The translations under genes and the position numbers were made by a program. From positions 1 to 64,000 of the forward strand of contig JAODUP010001286.1 of assembly GCA_025642065.1 (NCBI GenBank): a stretch of DNA of 64,000 nt, written 5' to 3'. Shown one piece after another: positions 48,983-61,110 of this stretch. A model generated the notes under the pieces. It was not told the origin of the DNA and did not search any database. It saw nothing but the letters and a program-made list of their open reading frames with translations. Numbering within the stretch: position 1 is the stretch's first letter; every line of letters starts with the position of its first letter. Source of the DNA: Paralvinella palmiformis. Its lineage: Eukaryota > Annelida > Polychaeta > Terebellida > Alvinellidae.

Positions 48983-49560
48983 TTTTATATAGCGCCTTAT
49001 TCAACTGAAATTATTCTAAGGCGCTTAACGTTTAAAACACAATTAACACATATTCTGAGCTCATATAGATCGAATACATTTCATACATAATACACTGGTT
49101 TAATATTATAAATATGCCAATTTAAATAAATGGGTTCTAAGAACCATACAAAATATGTCTCTACTTCCTGCGTGTTTAATGTGGTTTGGCAACTCGTTCC
49201 ATAGTCTGGGAGCTGATGCTCGGAATTATTTCTCTCCGTACCTTGCTGTATAGCTTCTTGGTGCTGTCAAAAGTGAATAGGACTCAGATCGGAGCATTCT
49301 CACTGGAATATACTTTTCAATCAGTTCACTTAGATCCGGTGGTGCTTTACCATTCAGTAGAAAACAGGATCTTGTACAGTAACGTACAATAAGCCAGTGC
49401 AGCTGGAACAAAACTGGCATTATATGTTCCCTTTTGCGAATGCGTGTAACCAGACGTGCAGGACAGTTCAGCACTCGCTGTAGACGTGTTGTCAGAGAGA
49501 GGACGATATTATATAACAATGCATTGCTATAGTCCAGCCGGGAACTAATAAGGGCTTGGA
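48950..49560 (-). mobile_element. LINE 3' end (L2/CR1-like C-terminus plus structured tail)
   Basis: A 97-codon minus-strand frame (49519-49226) contains LQRVLNCPARLVTRIRKREH, then VLFQLHWLIVRYCTR, APPDLSELIEKYIPVRMLRS and APRSYTARYGEK. This is the standard C-terminal run of Jockey/CR1/L2 reverse transcriptases. The 3' untranslated tail on the same strand ends in AAGCGCCTTAGA...TAAGGCGCTATATAAA, followed by an (ATT)n array at 48953-48982. The GCGCCTTA/TAAGGCGC pair can fold. The SINE at 51140-51357 carries the same kind of tail. The 5' part of the element is missing. Confidence 0.92.
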
Positions 49561-51130
49561 GTAAAGTCTTGCATTTCTCATCATTTATGTACTTACGAAT
49601 AAGTCCTATATTTCTTATTTTATAATAACAGAACTTACATTATATAATTCACCTGCTTCTCCATTCCTAGGGTATTATCTAATATAAGCCCTAGATGTTC
49701 ATGCCGAAAACAGAGATATAATTAGTAAAGTATTCAAACCGAAGCTTGATATGGCCAAAATATAGATAGGTTAGCACCCAGCCAATATAATATACAACAT
49801 CAGTCAAGAAAAATAACAACCTGTCGCAGGAACCTATCGTCAATTAAGTACATGCATCTAATATATTATATTACCGTTTGATATAAGGTATACACTTATC
49901 TGTCTGTATCTTCATCCTGCTGTTATTATCGTCTTTATTTTCGTTATATTGGTCTGAAAAGTTTATTCTCTTAAATTTATGATCATGTTAATGACATATT
50001 GGAAGGCTTTATTGTTACTGATATATGTCTGTAAGTTCGACTGTCAACATTTATACCAATCTCAATGGATCACAGCAATGTCTTTGTATGCTTGTGTTCT
50101 TGCCTCTCTGGCTATCTGCTTGCTCTACATGGCTACCGATATGTATGTAGGTATCTCTATTTGTATGCCTTTCTCTCTATCTATTTATTTGCCTGTCTGT
50201 ACAGATAGACAGGGAGATTGATATATCGGCCACAAATGGTTTTATTTATGTATAGATGTTTAGGTGACTTACTCACTCGTTTATTGATTGACTTTCCAAT
50301 TCAGTCTCTGTTAAGCAAACAACATTTTATATCAATGTCAGATATTGACCCACTCCCTATCTAAACAGCCAATGTTATTTAGAAGAGTATAACATTTCTT
50401 GATATTGACAACCGATACCATCCATGGCTTTTCACGGGTTGTGTAGCACAATGATGTGTGATACATAAAGAAAAGCTAAGAGGAAACACTCATTTATGCT
50501 CGTCCGCTCCTTCACTTACACTGACAATCACAATGACTCACTCACTCATTCACCCAATCAAATAATCAATCAATAAGTCAATTAAATCAACTAATTCACT
50601 CAATCAATCAATCAACCACATATTCACCTACTCATTACATATTTTGTCCTCTGTACATTAATGTATATATTTAAATAGGCGAGTCTCCTTTAATAAAATA
50701 TTGTATACTGTATAGATGAAGCTAGCTAGATCTGACTCTAAACAAGTTATTTAACGCTGAATACTAATTTACTGCCTTTTTATTACTGTTAAAAATATAT
50801 TTCTGGGTACTCATCTTCAGATTTAGCGAAACAAGAGTTTCTGAGTGGATTTGGTTAAAGAGATACAATAATTATTTTTAGAGGCACTTGGAAACAATTA
50901 AAAAGAATGTTGAATTGTAATTATACGTTTTATCTCTGAAAATAAAATAAATAGAATAGAAAAATATATGTTACTGGCCAGTTCAAGGAAAGGCGTCCAA
51001 TATTTAATTTTCGGGTTCTAATCAAGTTTGTTTAAACATAGCTGTGGCTGTCACTTTATTCAGATTCTACAATTGTATCACCTATCTAAGTCAATATATA
51101 TCTGCATCCAGGAATTCAAGGGTAACTCTA
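49560..51130. other. AT-rich region, nothing recognised
   Basis: Contains a TCAA/CACT simple tract near 50530-50625. The plus-strand frame at 49979-50221 has hydrophobic stretches but no recognisable family. Confidence 0.35.
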
Positions 51131-51139
51131 TATCTGCTG

Positions 51140-51325
51140 TCTAACAGGACGCGATGGCTATGTGCTTGATAAACGCTTTGTGTCTTTAATGGCAGCATGC
51201 GTTGTATGCTCCCTTGGGAGTCGAGATGTGTGCTGGGTGGAAACAGATCTGAGTCAGGGATAATAATATTGTAAAGCGCCTTAGAGCAGCTATATAGCTG
51301 AATAGGGCGTTATATAAATGTCGCA

Positions 51326-51357
<32 letters not shown>
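51140..51357 (+). mobile_element. SINE-C with LINE-like 3' tail and (ATT)n
   Basis: The 3' half is clear: GTGCTGGGTGGAAACAGATC near 51230, then TTGTAAAGCGCCTTAGAGCA at 51269, TAGGGCGTTATATAAATG at 51303, and a perfect (ATT)n array to 51357. The 5' half is a very degraded tRNA-like head (GATGGCTATGTGCTTGATAA as possible A box, GGAGTCGAGATGTG as possible B box). The tail shares its sequence pattern and hairpin with the LINE at 48950-49560 on the other strand. This suggests a partner relationship in which the SINE borrowed the LINE tail for reverse transcription. Confidence 0.72.
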
Positions 51358-51358
<1 letters not shown>

Positions 51359-51359
51359 A

Positions 51360-52130
51360 GAAGTCCTTAGTGAAGCCAGACCAGTACCTTCTTAGAGGTA
51401 TTTACAGTAGATATATTAACTATGAATTAAAGCCTTATTAGTACTTTCTGCCTTAACAAAAGTTCACACTATTGACATCGATTGTATGAATGACGTGATT
51501 ACTAAAGTGGTACTTCACCGTCTTCATGCCTCAAACAATCAATGACGTTTAGTCTCAACCATGGCAACACCATATCAAATTAATACTTGCCATAATTGTG
51601 ACTCAAAATAATCTTATTACAGGGTAAGCAAAACATAATCATGACCTATCCATGTCCCTTGATCGGGTATGGAAATGTTAACTAGAAAATAGCCGTCAAT
51701 CGGCGTCCGGTGAGCGACATTGTTAACCATGGACTTGTCTACAATCAGTGGTATCAAGCGTTATTTCCATGTCTCCTATGTAAACACTTGCGGAATCCAT
51801 TACCTATTGAAGAAACACTTAGATAAGCAACACTAACACCGCGAACCCTCATTATCCTCTGGACAAATCTGAGCGTAAGGACTAAGTACAGGCTACAATA
51901 TTCATCGAATACCCCACTGAGTCTGATAGTTGTGGTTTTATATTCATTATTGGTACTTGTTATTCAGTGGCATCGTTTCAGAACTATTATACTAATAATT
52001 ACATGAGATAAATTAGGGGCTGGTAGTAGTAAGAGAAATAGTAAATACGGCAGCATAATTATACTTTAGAGGGTTTAAGAGGCTTTTCCAGTTGAAGAAA
52101 ATATATATGTTTGCGTTGGTTTAAGTGAGC
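51360..52130. other. Spacer, nothing recognised
   Basis: No recognised gene or element. Confidence 0.35.
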
Positions 52131-52149
52131 ACGTGTGTATATGTGTATT

Positions 52150-52185
52150 AATGTGTTTTATGTGTGTGTGTGTTTTGTGTGTGTG

Positions 52186-52227
<42 letters not shown>

Positions 52228-52245
52228 TGTGTGTGTGTGTGCTTG
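52150..52245. repeat. (GT)n microsatellite and flanking 46-bp near-duplication
   Basis: GT units, followed by two direct copies of a GTGCTTGgGTCCACATGTGTGCTTACGGGTGTATATGTG-type segment at about 52239 and 52279. Frames across it are artefacts. Confidence 0.93.
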
Positions 52246-52364
52246 GGTCCACATGTGTGCTTACGGGTGTATATGTGTGTGCTTGAGTCCACATGTGTGC
52301 TTACGGGTGTATATGTGGGTTTGTTTATGAGTGTATTTCAAGAAATAAGATTGTGATGACGAAT

Positions 52365-52495
52365 ATTTATGTAACGACCATCACCTGACAACCTAATATC
52401 ATGCAGCCAAAGTTATCACTTGACCTTGGAAATTCTCACCCTGAGTGGTTCACGTGACTCGTATGCATTGCGTGACCGACAGGAATCAGGTTATA
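52365..52495 (+). repeat. Module f, weak partial copy
   Basis: Resembles the starts of the blocks at 17940 and 27056 (AGTTATCACTTGACCTTGG, then CACGTGAC) and again lies just right of a dinucleotide array. Low confidence. Confidence 0.35.
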
Positions 52496-53640
52496 TTAGC
52501 TAGTAAGTATATTACATCGTATACAATATTTGGTCAAAACGTTGGTTTGACGTGTTTTGCAAGAAAAGACGTGTTGGCAGCAACAACACTGGAAACTTGT
52601 ATAATAAAGGTCAGCTGATAGCATGAACCTTTCGTATATCTTATGGACAGATTGGTAAGGAAAAGTTTTTATACTCACGATAATTATTACAATAATACTA
52701 ACAAACCACTGACATAAAGGCTACACACACTCCGTTTTAGCAGGTTTACTTCCATTTTAACTTATATTATTATAACACGTGGTGGTTATAATATAATATA
52801 ATATAATTTCTCATATCTTACGTTCTATATTCCTGTCTATCATGTTGTGTATTATTTCCTAAAAGGATAGTTACATGTTCCCGATGATCGTTTATATCTA
52901 GTGGTATGGGCTACAAAAAATGAATTCCGAATCTGAATTTCACATTTTTCTCCATATAGTTGGCTTCTGATCCGGACTGTTATATGCCTGCATATCAGAT
53001 TAACGTGCACTAGAAGCACCTTTGTTAATGGCTCAAATTTGGAAATCTTCTTTTTAATTGTCCACTTAGGCTAATATTTGTCATAACTAAAGGATACCGC
53101 GTCAGATTAGAGGACAGCAAACGTCCTGTTCGTTTCCAAATGTGATAGTCAAATCGATGCAGAATTGTTGATATCTACAATAAATACTGCGTCAAGTTGT
53201 TTGTATAGTTAGGGTTCGGATGTCAAATGACTTTGCACTGAAACCGGAAAACACAGACTAACAGACAGATCGATAGAGATGAAGCCAGACATGATGATGG
53301 ATAGAGACAGACAGACAGATGACAATATATAGATGGGTTAAAATAGACCAAGAGAGTAGATGATTACTATTTGTATACATTAACACCTGAGTTGATAGTT
53401 CCAACAATTTATCTGGAGTTGTTGTTTTTTGCATAACCTAAGGCCAAGAGCGTTGTCAGCTGCCACAATAATAATAATGATTGATGTTTGATGATTAATA
53501 AAGTTAGGAAAGCATCACTTTAATTTCTGATTCCCGAATTCGTAGAATTCATCCCATACCTTAGCACGCTTTGTAAACATTACATCAGTTGGGATTAGAT
53601 GAATGCATTAGAAATGAGGAAAACGAATAGACTGACTGAC
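52496..53640. other. AT-rich region, nothing recognised
   Basis: GACA-type simple sequence near 53262-53325. No gene signature. Confidence 0.35.
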
Positions 53641-54480
53641 TAACTGACTGACCGATCAAACAGCATGGGACACCCGATAATGACGTACAATTAGCCTCTT
53701 ATCAATATCACGTTATTGACTTAAAAGTCCGCTATCGTTTAATTTTATAAACAAAGGTGTTAACAACAGATTGTTGATGTTATTGGTAATATACAATCTG
53801 GTCATGTCATACATTACTTTATTAACTGCGTTCTGCTGACGATATGCGGGACGCAATAGATGGTTTCTAAACCAATTATCATTAATCGTAAATATGATGC
53901 AGCGGGTAATTAACTGAAAAGGCCCTGAGGTATCGTAGCTTAGACGATCAGGGGACGAGTTCCAACTTTCATCAATAAGCAATTAGCACACAATGGTTTA
54001 TTTAACGATTGACTTATCTATTAGGTCATTTTCTGAAGTCTTCTGATGGATTGTTAAACTAGTTCTATAAGAAGGTATCTGCAAACGGTTTATCGAGTGT
54101 AGTCCAGATGGAATACTGTAAATGTGCCACAACCGTATCCTCGCGAGAGTTGCTTAGTTTCGGCTTTTTTCCTCAAAATAAATGTATATCTCCAGAAATT
54201 CAAACGTTTTCTCCTTCTTGGTGTTACTCATGGCTGGTTGATGAGACAGTGTAGCGATAATAAATGACCTATCTGTCAGGAGACGAGTCATTATTTAGTG
54301 AAATACACTACATCGACAATCGCCGCCTATAAAAAGACACAAGAGACAGAAAAGGTTAAGTTATATCATATGTCAAAGTGTTCAATATGATGCCATTGTC
54401 TTATGTTCTCATAGCCTCGTCGTTGGGGAGGTACGATATTTCTTGTGACGCACTTTGAAGGAGATAACGTCGATATTACG
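53640..54480 (-). repeat. Module d, inverted copy
   Basis: The reverse complement aligns with module d copy 3. TATGATATAACTTAACCTTTTC (complement near 54345-54370) matches 43010, GATGTAGTGTATtTC near 54308 matches 43055, GACTCGTCTCCTgACAGA near 54285 matches 43091, and TTGATaAgAGGCTAATT near 53695 matches 44548, followed by TCAGTCAG-type sequence. A minus-strand frame (53713-53982) lies between the two matched parts and is not recognised. In this copy the first DR5 half-site is lost and the second is TGACAT. Confidence 0.72.
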
Positions 54481-54984
54481 TGTAGAGGCAGCTATAAGTT
54501 GATCCTTCTGTTTATGTCTTGATCGTGTGACGTCTTAGCACCAATATACCGATATATGTTACCGAACTCCGCTTCTTATAGCAACCTTTTACATTTTTAT
54601 CTGACTGGGGGATAGTTGTGTGCAGAATGATATGGCAAACAGTCGTCAGTTTTGGCTACGAACGATGCACATTGAAAGATACACCAATGGATGTTAAATA
54701 CAGGAAAAAATAAGAAGCAGATAGAAGTCTAAGATATATCTGATATATAAGCTGAACATCTAGATTTTTTTTTTGGGGGGGCTGCTTGTGTATTTAATAC
54801 ATAAAACCAATTGTTTAGAATAATAAAACAAACATAGTCCAAATCATAGTTCCAACCAATGTTATAAGCACCGCCGTTTAAGACTCTTTTATCCGAATAC
54901 ACAGATAAACAAATACACATACATTCGCTTTATTTATATAGACTTGTGAAAGTTCATATCTCTGACTACCAGTGATGACAAGGA
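54481..54984. other. Spacer, nothing recognised
   Basis: Contains a T8G7 run near 54766-54780. No gene signature. Confidence 0.35.
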
Positions 54985-55016
54985 TAATAATAATAACAAT
55001 AATAATAATAATAAAC

Positions 55017-55047
<31 letters not shown>
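54985..55047. repeat. (AAT)n microsatellite
   Basis: Interrupted AAT units. The isoleucine-rich minus-strand frame across it is an artefact. Confidence 0.95.
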
Positions 55048-55048
<1 letters not shown>

Positions 55049-55077
55049 CTTGTATAGTGTCAATATCGTCGAAATAA

Positions 55078-55160
55078 ATGGAGCTCGGTGGCGCACCTAG
55101 TGCAGGGGTTGAGCAATCTCATTGTCATGGCACGGTGTCCATTCCGGGTTACATATAGAA
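55078..55160 (+). mobile_element. Possible SINE-A head fragment, degraded
   Basis: GGAGCTCGGTGGCGCACCTA followed about 50 bases later by GTGTCCATTCCGGGTT resembles the SINE-A head (GAGCTCCGGTGGCCTAGCGG, then the GGTTCGAACC box). No body or target-site duplication was found. Confidence 0.4.
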
Positions 55161-55614
55161 CGACGATGACGGTAATGTAATCGTGTAGAGATTGTTTCCT
55201 AAACTGTTAAATATGTTGTCATTGAATTACGTTTATGGCACATCAGAAGGTAACGTTCAATTTTCTTATGACGAATTGTGATTCGAAGTGATCTATTCCA
55301 CATTTGTATTTGTTATTAATAGTAAGAACCTTTAGTACCAATCAGCCAATATTTTTTCCACTCGCTGACATTTGATATTTTACCTGGCTATTTTAGTCGT
55401 TTTGTGAAGGAAGATTTTGGTATGTTCCTATGGAAAAACCCATTAATAATGACTTCCAATTAGACAAGAAGGCTAGGCGGTTTAGTATCTCATATAAAAA
55501 GACTGACAGTTTGATGGATGAAGAATAATTTTTATATTTCAAAAATAAAATGCTAAATACTTATCATTTGACACTGTGGTTACAGGTTACATCAATCATG
55601 CAAAACTAACTACA

Positions 55615-55823
55615 ATTCATACGCACGCACGTAAACGCATGGATACACATATGAACACACACACATACATAAATAAACGTGCCGACACACACACGCACAT
55701 GAACAGGCACACACATAAACAAACACCTTTCTCTATCTGTGTATTTGCGTGTGTGTTTGTGTGTTTGTGACTCTTGTATCACTGGTTGTGGTGGGGTGTG
55801 TGTGTGCGTGCATGCGTGCGTGC

Positions 55824-55904
<81 letters not shown>

Positions 55905-56330
55905 CATGTAGGCTGTATATATATACGCATGTATTTATGCATGAACGGATGTGTGTGTGTGTTTGTGTATGTGCGTGTGTGTGTGCGTGTGTGTGTGTGA
56001 CTGTTTGTGTAGGTATGTAGGTATACATATATTTGTATGTATACATAAATGTATGTATGTATGTATGTATGTATGTATATATGTTTGTATGCACGTATGT
56101 ATGTATGTGTACATGTATGTATGTATGTTTGTATGTATGTATGTATATTTGTATGTATGTATGCACCGACTTATCTACATGTTTTTATTCATCTATGTGT
56201 GTGTGTGTGTGTGCATATGTGTGTGTCTGCCTGTGTCTGTGCCCGCGCGTGTGTGTCTGTGTATCCATGCGTGTGCGTGCGTGAGTGCGTGTATGTGTGT
56301 CATTATACGTGCTCACTTCCCTGTTCAATG
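55615..56330. repeat. Large compound microsatellite (CA)n ... (TA)n(GT)n(GTAT)n(GT)n
   Basis: CA-rich to 55730, GT-rich to 55825, TA to 55868, GT to 55900, then GT/GTAT units to 56165 and GT-rich to 56320. Long frames on both strands are artefacts of the simple sequence. Its right part is the inverted counterpart of 27410-27580. Confidence 0.96.
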
Positions 56331-56690
56331 TTAGGTAATATAGATGATTTATATAGTTATCTGACCTAATTCTCCCTCTTTTTTTTGTTCCACATATATC
56401 CCGTTTTGTTACTCTTTTACAATAGATAATAACCCTTTATGGTAGTTAAGGTGACCTGCTGCTGCTAATATTGCAGTAGTTAACAGTGTCGAGATCACAG
56501 AGTATCAAAGACTTTGATCTCTCAATTTAGTTCTCTTAAAGTATACCCCTAAGTAACATTATTCCTGGTCATTAAGTTAAGTATACTAGACACATTCTGA
56601 CAGATGATATTTTAGATCTAGCATTACATATGGTCAACTGTTAATATACAGTTACGTGCTAGTGGTTACATAAAGAATGGCGATGCCAGT
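56030..56690 (-). repeat. Module f, inverted copy
   Basis: The reverse complement of 56300-56690 matches 27056-27380, including the AACAGGGAAgTG segment just before the simple repeats. Together with the inverted module d at 53640-54480 it shows that a block of at least 3 kb is inverted relative to the other unit copies. Confidence 0.72.
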
Positions 56691-56704
56691 GTTTGTTTCT
56701 GAAA

Positions 56705-57095
<391 letters not shown>

Positions 57096-57149
57096 GTGTG
57101 TGCATGTACATGTTCCCCCAAAGAGTCCAATAGAGACCGAGCAAATTCG

Positions 57150-58060
57150 ATAACTATTTGTAATCATAAAACCCACAAACATAGAATAACTAACTAATTA
57201 GATAAGATATTATGGTACGGGATATTTAAAATCGATTATTCATAGTGACGAATTGTTAGTCTGAGTGAGATTAAATGGATATATCGTCGTTAATACTATA
57301 ACAGTTTGTGGGTTGTTTAAATTTCTAAATGTTTTGTTTATTTTTATTCTGTCAGGCTAGGAGGGCATACAACAGTATGACAAACGTAATTTCATAAAAT
57401 GATGATCACGTTAAATATACATAAAAGGAGTGACAATTTATATATTATCTCTCTAATAACAAATTTAATATTATTTAATACAAAGTAATATTAATTATGA
57501 TATTATCTAACACACGGAGAATGTAATTGTAGAGATGAATAGCAAAGTTTTCACAGGCTGCCTATAAAGTAATAATCCATACTGTGTAACATTAGTAGGA
57601 AAAAGGTACATCATTCGTCATTCAATTCTCAACATTATTTTAAATACAGTTCTCTATTAAATGTATGTATTTTTCAATGAAATTTGTTCGTAATACCTGA
57701 ACCAGACAAATATGTAATAGCCATTTCATTGTAAACTTCCTTAGACAAAAAATACTACCTGTATTGCATTAGTTTCACTTGAATCCAAATTTTCACACAG
57801 AAACCCTTAAAAATACTACTTTCATTTTATTATTTTTGTTTGAATCTAAAATGTCATATTTGAAAGCCTTCTGTTTTCAACGTGTGATCACTTATCGTAG
57901 CTTAGAAGCAGTAGTCTGCCTGGCATTTTCTTTGTCCTTAACCGTGTATGGTAATCTACAAGGTCTCCATTATAATGATCCAACAGATGATCAATATCCC
58001 ACACCGGAGAAGATACAGCATCCTTGTCAATCGACTTATAGTTCCTGTATGAAATAACAT
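57150..58060. other. AT-rich region, nothing recognised
   Basis: The plus-strand frame 57779-58057 is hydrophobic in part, but no family is recognised. Confidence 0.35.
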
Positions 58061-58069
58061 TAGCTGGAA

Positions 58070-58800
58070 TAAACTATTTCTGTCGAGATATAACTCTTTT
58101 AATAAGGAAGCGATCAAACAGCAAGGAAGACACAGATACACTCTTGAACAAATGGTCACCATCACGGGAGAAGACTAGATCTAAGATATGACTATGTATG
58201 TGTGTTCTTTCATGCATATGCTGTCTGGGATTGGCAGATTTAAGAATGTCAGCCAGTTGTTTGGCATCTGCATTCCTCTGGCAATCAGAATGTATATTGA
58301 AATAACCTAAAATCAACAGATAGCTACTGTTGCCAGTGAGAGAGCCAGGAAAGAAAAGAAAAATGAAAGCTGCAGGTTTCATGCCATTTTTCTTAGTTAG
58401 GTGTAATCGGTAGATAATAGCTAACACTTATTCCACCAGATACAGAAGTCAGTTGGGTAATTTTCAAAAGACTTAGCCTGAAAGCGCAAATGGGTTACAC
58501 ACTTCAAAGGATCACACGAAAGAGTATGCTGACTCATCAATCTTTCTTGTGAATCCAAACTGCGTGATGGAATAGATTTTAAGCTGGGCTCACCTCACTA
58601 ACTATTTTCTGGTCTAAAATATATACCAGTCAGCCCGGTCTATGTAATGATAAGAGCATCAAGATCTATACCCCTAACCACATCAGATATTTCATCCGAT
58701 TTATTACAGATCAAATGACAGTTTTTAGACCAATAATTACATTGTATATAGCTGTGCCATTATATGGTGTTATTGGCACAGTGGTCAAATTACTTGTATC
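58070..58800 (-). mobile_element. LINE endonuclease (EEP) domain relic, minus strand
   Basis: On the minus strand, pieces of an apurinic-like endonuclease of CR1/L2 LINEs appear in order. NKSDEISDVVRGIDLDALII is near 58700-58640 (family pattern then a degraded ITETWLTG). Next come WWNKC and the variable region, then SSYLLILGYFNIHSDCQRNA near 58320, where the catalytic GDFN is GYFN. HMHERTHIHSHILDLVFSRD near 58210 and a C-terminal VSSLLFDRFLIK, where the conserved S-D-H is FDR, complete the domain. Two catalytic residues are therefore lost. It is the only EEP domain of this group in the window and lies where LINE b occurs in other unit copies. Confidence 0.9.
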
Positions 58801-59139
58801 AAAACCATCTGCTTTGGACGTGGATGCGTGGCTAAATAATTGGTTTTACCACCATGGAGTAGTAAATCAAGCAGCTAATCTTTAGTGTAATTAATTATCT
58901 AAACATGACAAAGAAATAAGAGGAAAGGTAATAATGGTGGTTACACAATAACAACGTCGACAACCCTCAACCACTAACACACATAATCAAAAACCGAATT
59001 TTTAGCGTAAATACTGGAGTGAGTGATTATATACTGCGGCAAACGATCGATTAAAAAGAAATACAAGAAATACTTCAAATAAATATAACCAATTTAAATT
59101 AATATAAATTAAGTCTATGTTATATACACCAGTTTCACA

Positions 59140-59220
59140 GATGTAACTTTTCTGATAGCTGACCTATCCGAGAAATATTCGAGTGCCGTTAGCTCGAGGG
59201 TCCGGTCATACTTCCTGCTA
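59140..59220 (+). repeat. Module c, copy 2
   Basis: Partner of 39850-39960 (CTGATAGCTGACCTATCCGAGAAATATTC). It lies between a LINE and module d, as in the other copy. Confidence 0.6.
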
Positions 59221-59232
59221 TTAAAATTTAAT

Positions 59233-59235
<3 letters not shown>

Positions 59236-59289
<54 letters not shown>
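59236..59289. repeat. (TA)n microsatellite
   Basis: About 26 TA units. Confidence 0.96.
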
Positions 59290-59295
<6 letters not shown>

Positions 59296-59769
59296 ACCTT
59301 CTTGGGAGTTCGTTTATGTCTTTTTATATGTATTTGTGTGTAATTATGCGTGTGTGTTTGTTTTAGCTGTGTATTATAGGGCACAGGCACAGATAATCTA
59401 GTACCGTGAATTCATACGTTTCTTCAGGGGAGTGGCGACTTTTCAAGCTGAGACATGTGAAATGTCTCACCAGTCCCTAAGCCGCCAAGCAAACACAAAA
59501 GCGAATCACCTACAGTCGTAGAGTTTGGGAGTAGAACACCCAAGGCAGATCACGGCAGTTTTGAAAACGTTTCTAATTGTCACAGTGTGGTATTACTTCT
59601 TGAGCTTTAACTTCAGATTATATTCATCCAAAGTTTCACCTATTGCTATTATTTGGCGTAAATATAATCACTTATATCCGTAATTCCGACTTTCACACTT
59701 ATTTCTGCCTTTAGGACCTATCAACACTTCTACATTTTCTTGTCTGTACATATATATATTTAATTAGGG

Positions 59770-61110
59770 CTTCTGGTGTAGCAATAAACACAATTCAATG
59801 ACAACATATTGAACGCGTCAGTAACCAAGGTCTACAAGCATTATCTTCACTCTGTATGTGACTGAGAATGGATCACTGGCATCACGGTTAGTTCTTGTTA
59901 TGACCTTTCGCTGATGTGGAGATGTTGATTGTTCGTAAGGCGAAGAAGAAAACCTTAAAACAAACGATCTTATGGTAGGATAAAGGTATCATGCATGTAC
60001 AGTATACAGTTTATTGTCATCATCCGATTACACCGTCACCGATACTTTCTTTAATATGTGGATACTGGATATAGGCACTTTATGAGTAATAATATATATT
60101 AAGACATTAGAATAAGTCAATCGCTTTATAAAACATATCGAGTTAGCAGCCGGTTGATGAGATTCTATCTCGGCGCACGTTATATTGCGCCACTTCTTAC
60201 ACTGCCTTCTTTACCAATTGTTGTGTGGGTGAAAGTAATACTATTAGTTTGTGATATTTGTTCCATTTATCTGTTGGCACAAGGAGACAAATAAAATTAG
60301 AATTGACATTACAAAAATAATTGTTTTCTTTTTGTGAAACATATTTTGGTTATTAAGTAGACCATATATCTCTACTAAACTCTGTCCTTCAATATTATAA
60401 TTAACCAAACATTCAGCTAGAATTACGCATATATTGTTAAATTATAAATACCACGATACTTATGGTGTAATACCTGTTTAGATATGGTCAATATTATCCC
60501 TTTTCTTTCATCTACAGAATAATTATTTACAAAATCTTCATCGGTATAACCCGGTCTCCGCACTCACACTAATTCATACCGCAGCCAACTGCCCACTTTA
60601 ATAGACTTTGTATACTATGAAAATATTCCTGAAGAAGGACTGACATTATCAAGAAGAAGATACAATACGGATGTCATCTATGCAGCTTTAAGCCATATGC
60701 AGCTTCATGCAATCGTCCGTTTTAGTTTAATCAGTGTCGCGGCACGAGGAACACATTTCTCTGTATCGGTCAGCTAAAAACTAGCCATCGTAAAATACCA
60801 ACTTAGGGAGACTGAGTCATGATATAAATGCGTCATTTGAGTAATCCAGGCCACTTGTTCAATCATCTTTAAAGCCACCAATTATGTTTTATTTCCTGCA
60901 TTTACTCCTGGGTCAGCTGTTCCCGTAATTGAAAATAGGATATTTACTTTGATTCAGTCAAGTAAATGGATCGGCTCGCTTCGGCTTTATTGTCTCACCT
61001 TTGTCACATAACTGATTGCTAGTAGTTAAGAAAAGCTGGATTAAACAGCTTATGCCTTGCCCGTTGTGGGACATTAGTGTGATTGATGTGAATTGGGTAT
61101 GAAGTTATGT
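59770..61110 (+). repeat. Module d, copy 4
   Basis: Landmarks are CAATGACAACATATTGAACGCGTCAGTAACCAAG at 59797, a TATCTTCACTCTGTATGTGACTGAGAATGGATCACTGG segment near 59840 (compare 11955), AAGTCAATCGCTTTATAAAA at 60114, and GCCACCAATTATGTTTTATTTCCTGC near 60873, followed by GCTTCGGCTTTATTGTCTCACC near 60979 and GTGTGATTGATGTGAATTGG near 61077. The right part matches 12870-13020 and 47860-48210. Confidence 0.72.
59901..59917. promoter_or_regulatory. Half-decayed DR5 site in module d copy 4
   Basis: The first TGACCT half-site is intact. The second, at the correct 5-nt spacing, reads TGATGT. Useful as a contrast to the three intact copies. Confidence 0.4.

Noticed and set aside
55606..56369. Frames of up to 186 codons on both strands
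   Set aside because: Same reason: CA/GT/TA/GTAT simple sequence read through without stops.
57779..58057. A 92-codon plus-strand frame
   Set aside because: No recognised domain. It lies beside a minus-strand LINE relic, and its hydrophobic start can be explained by T-rich sequence.
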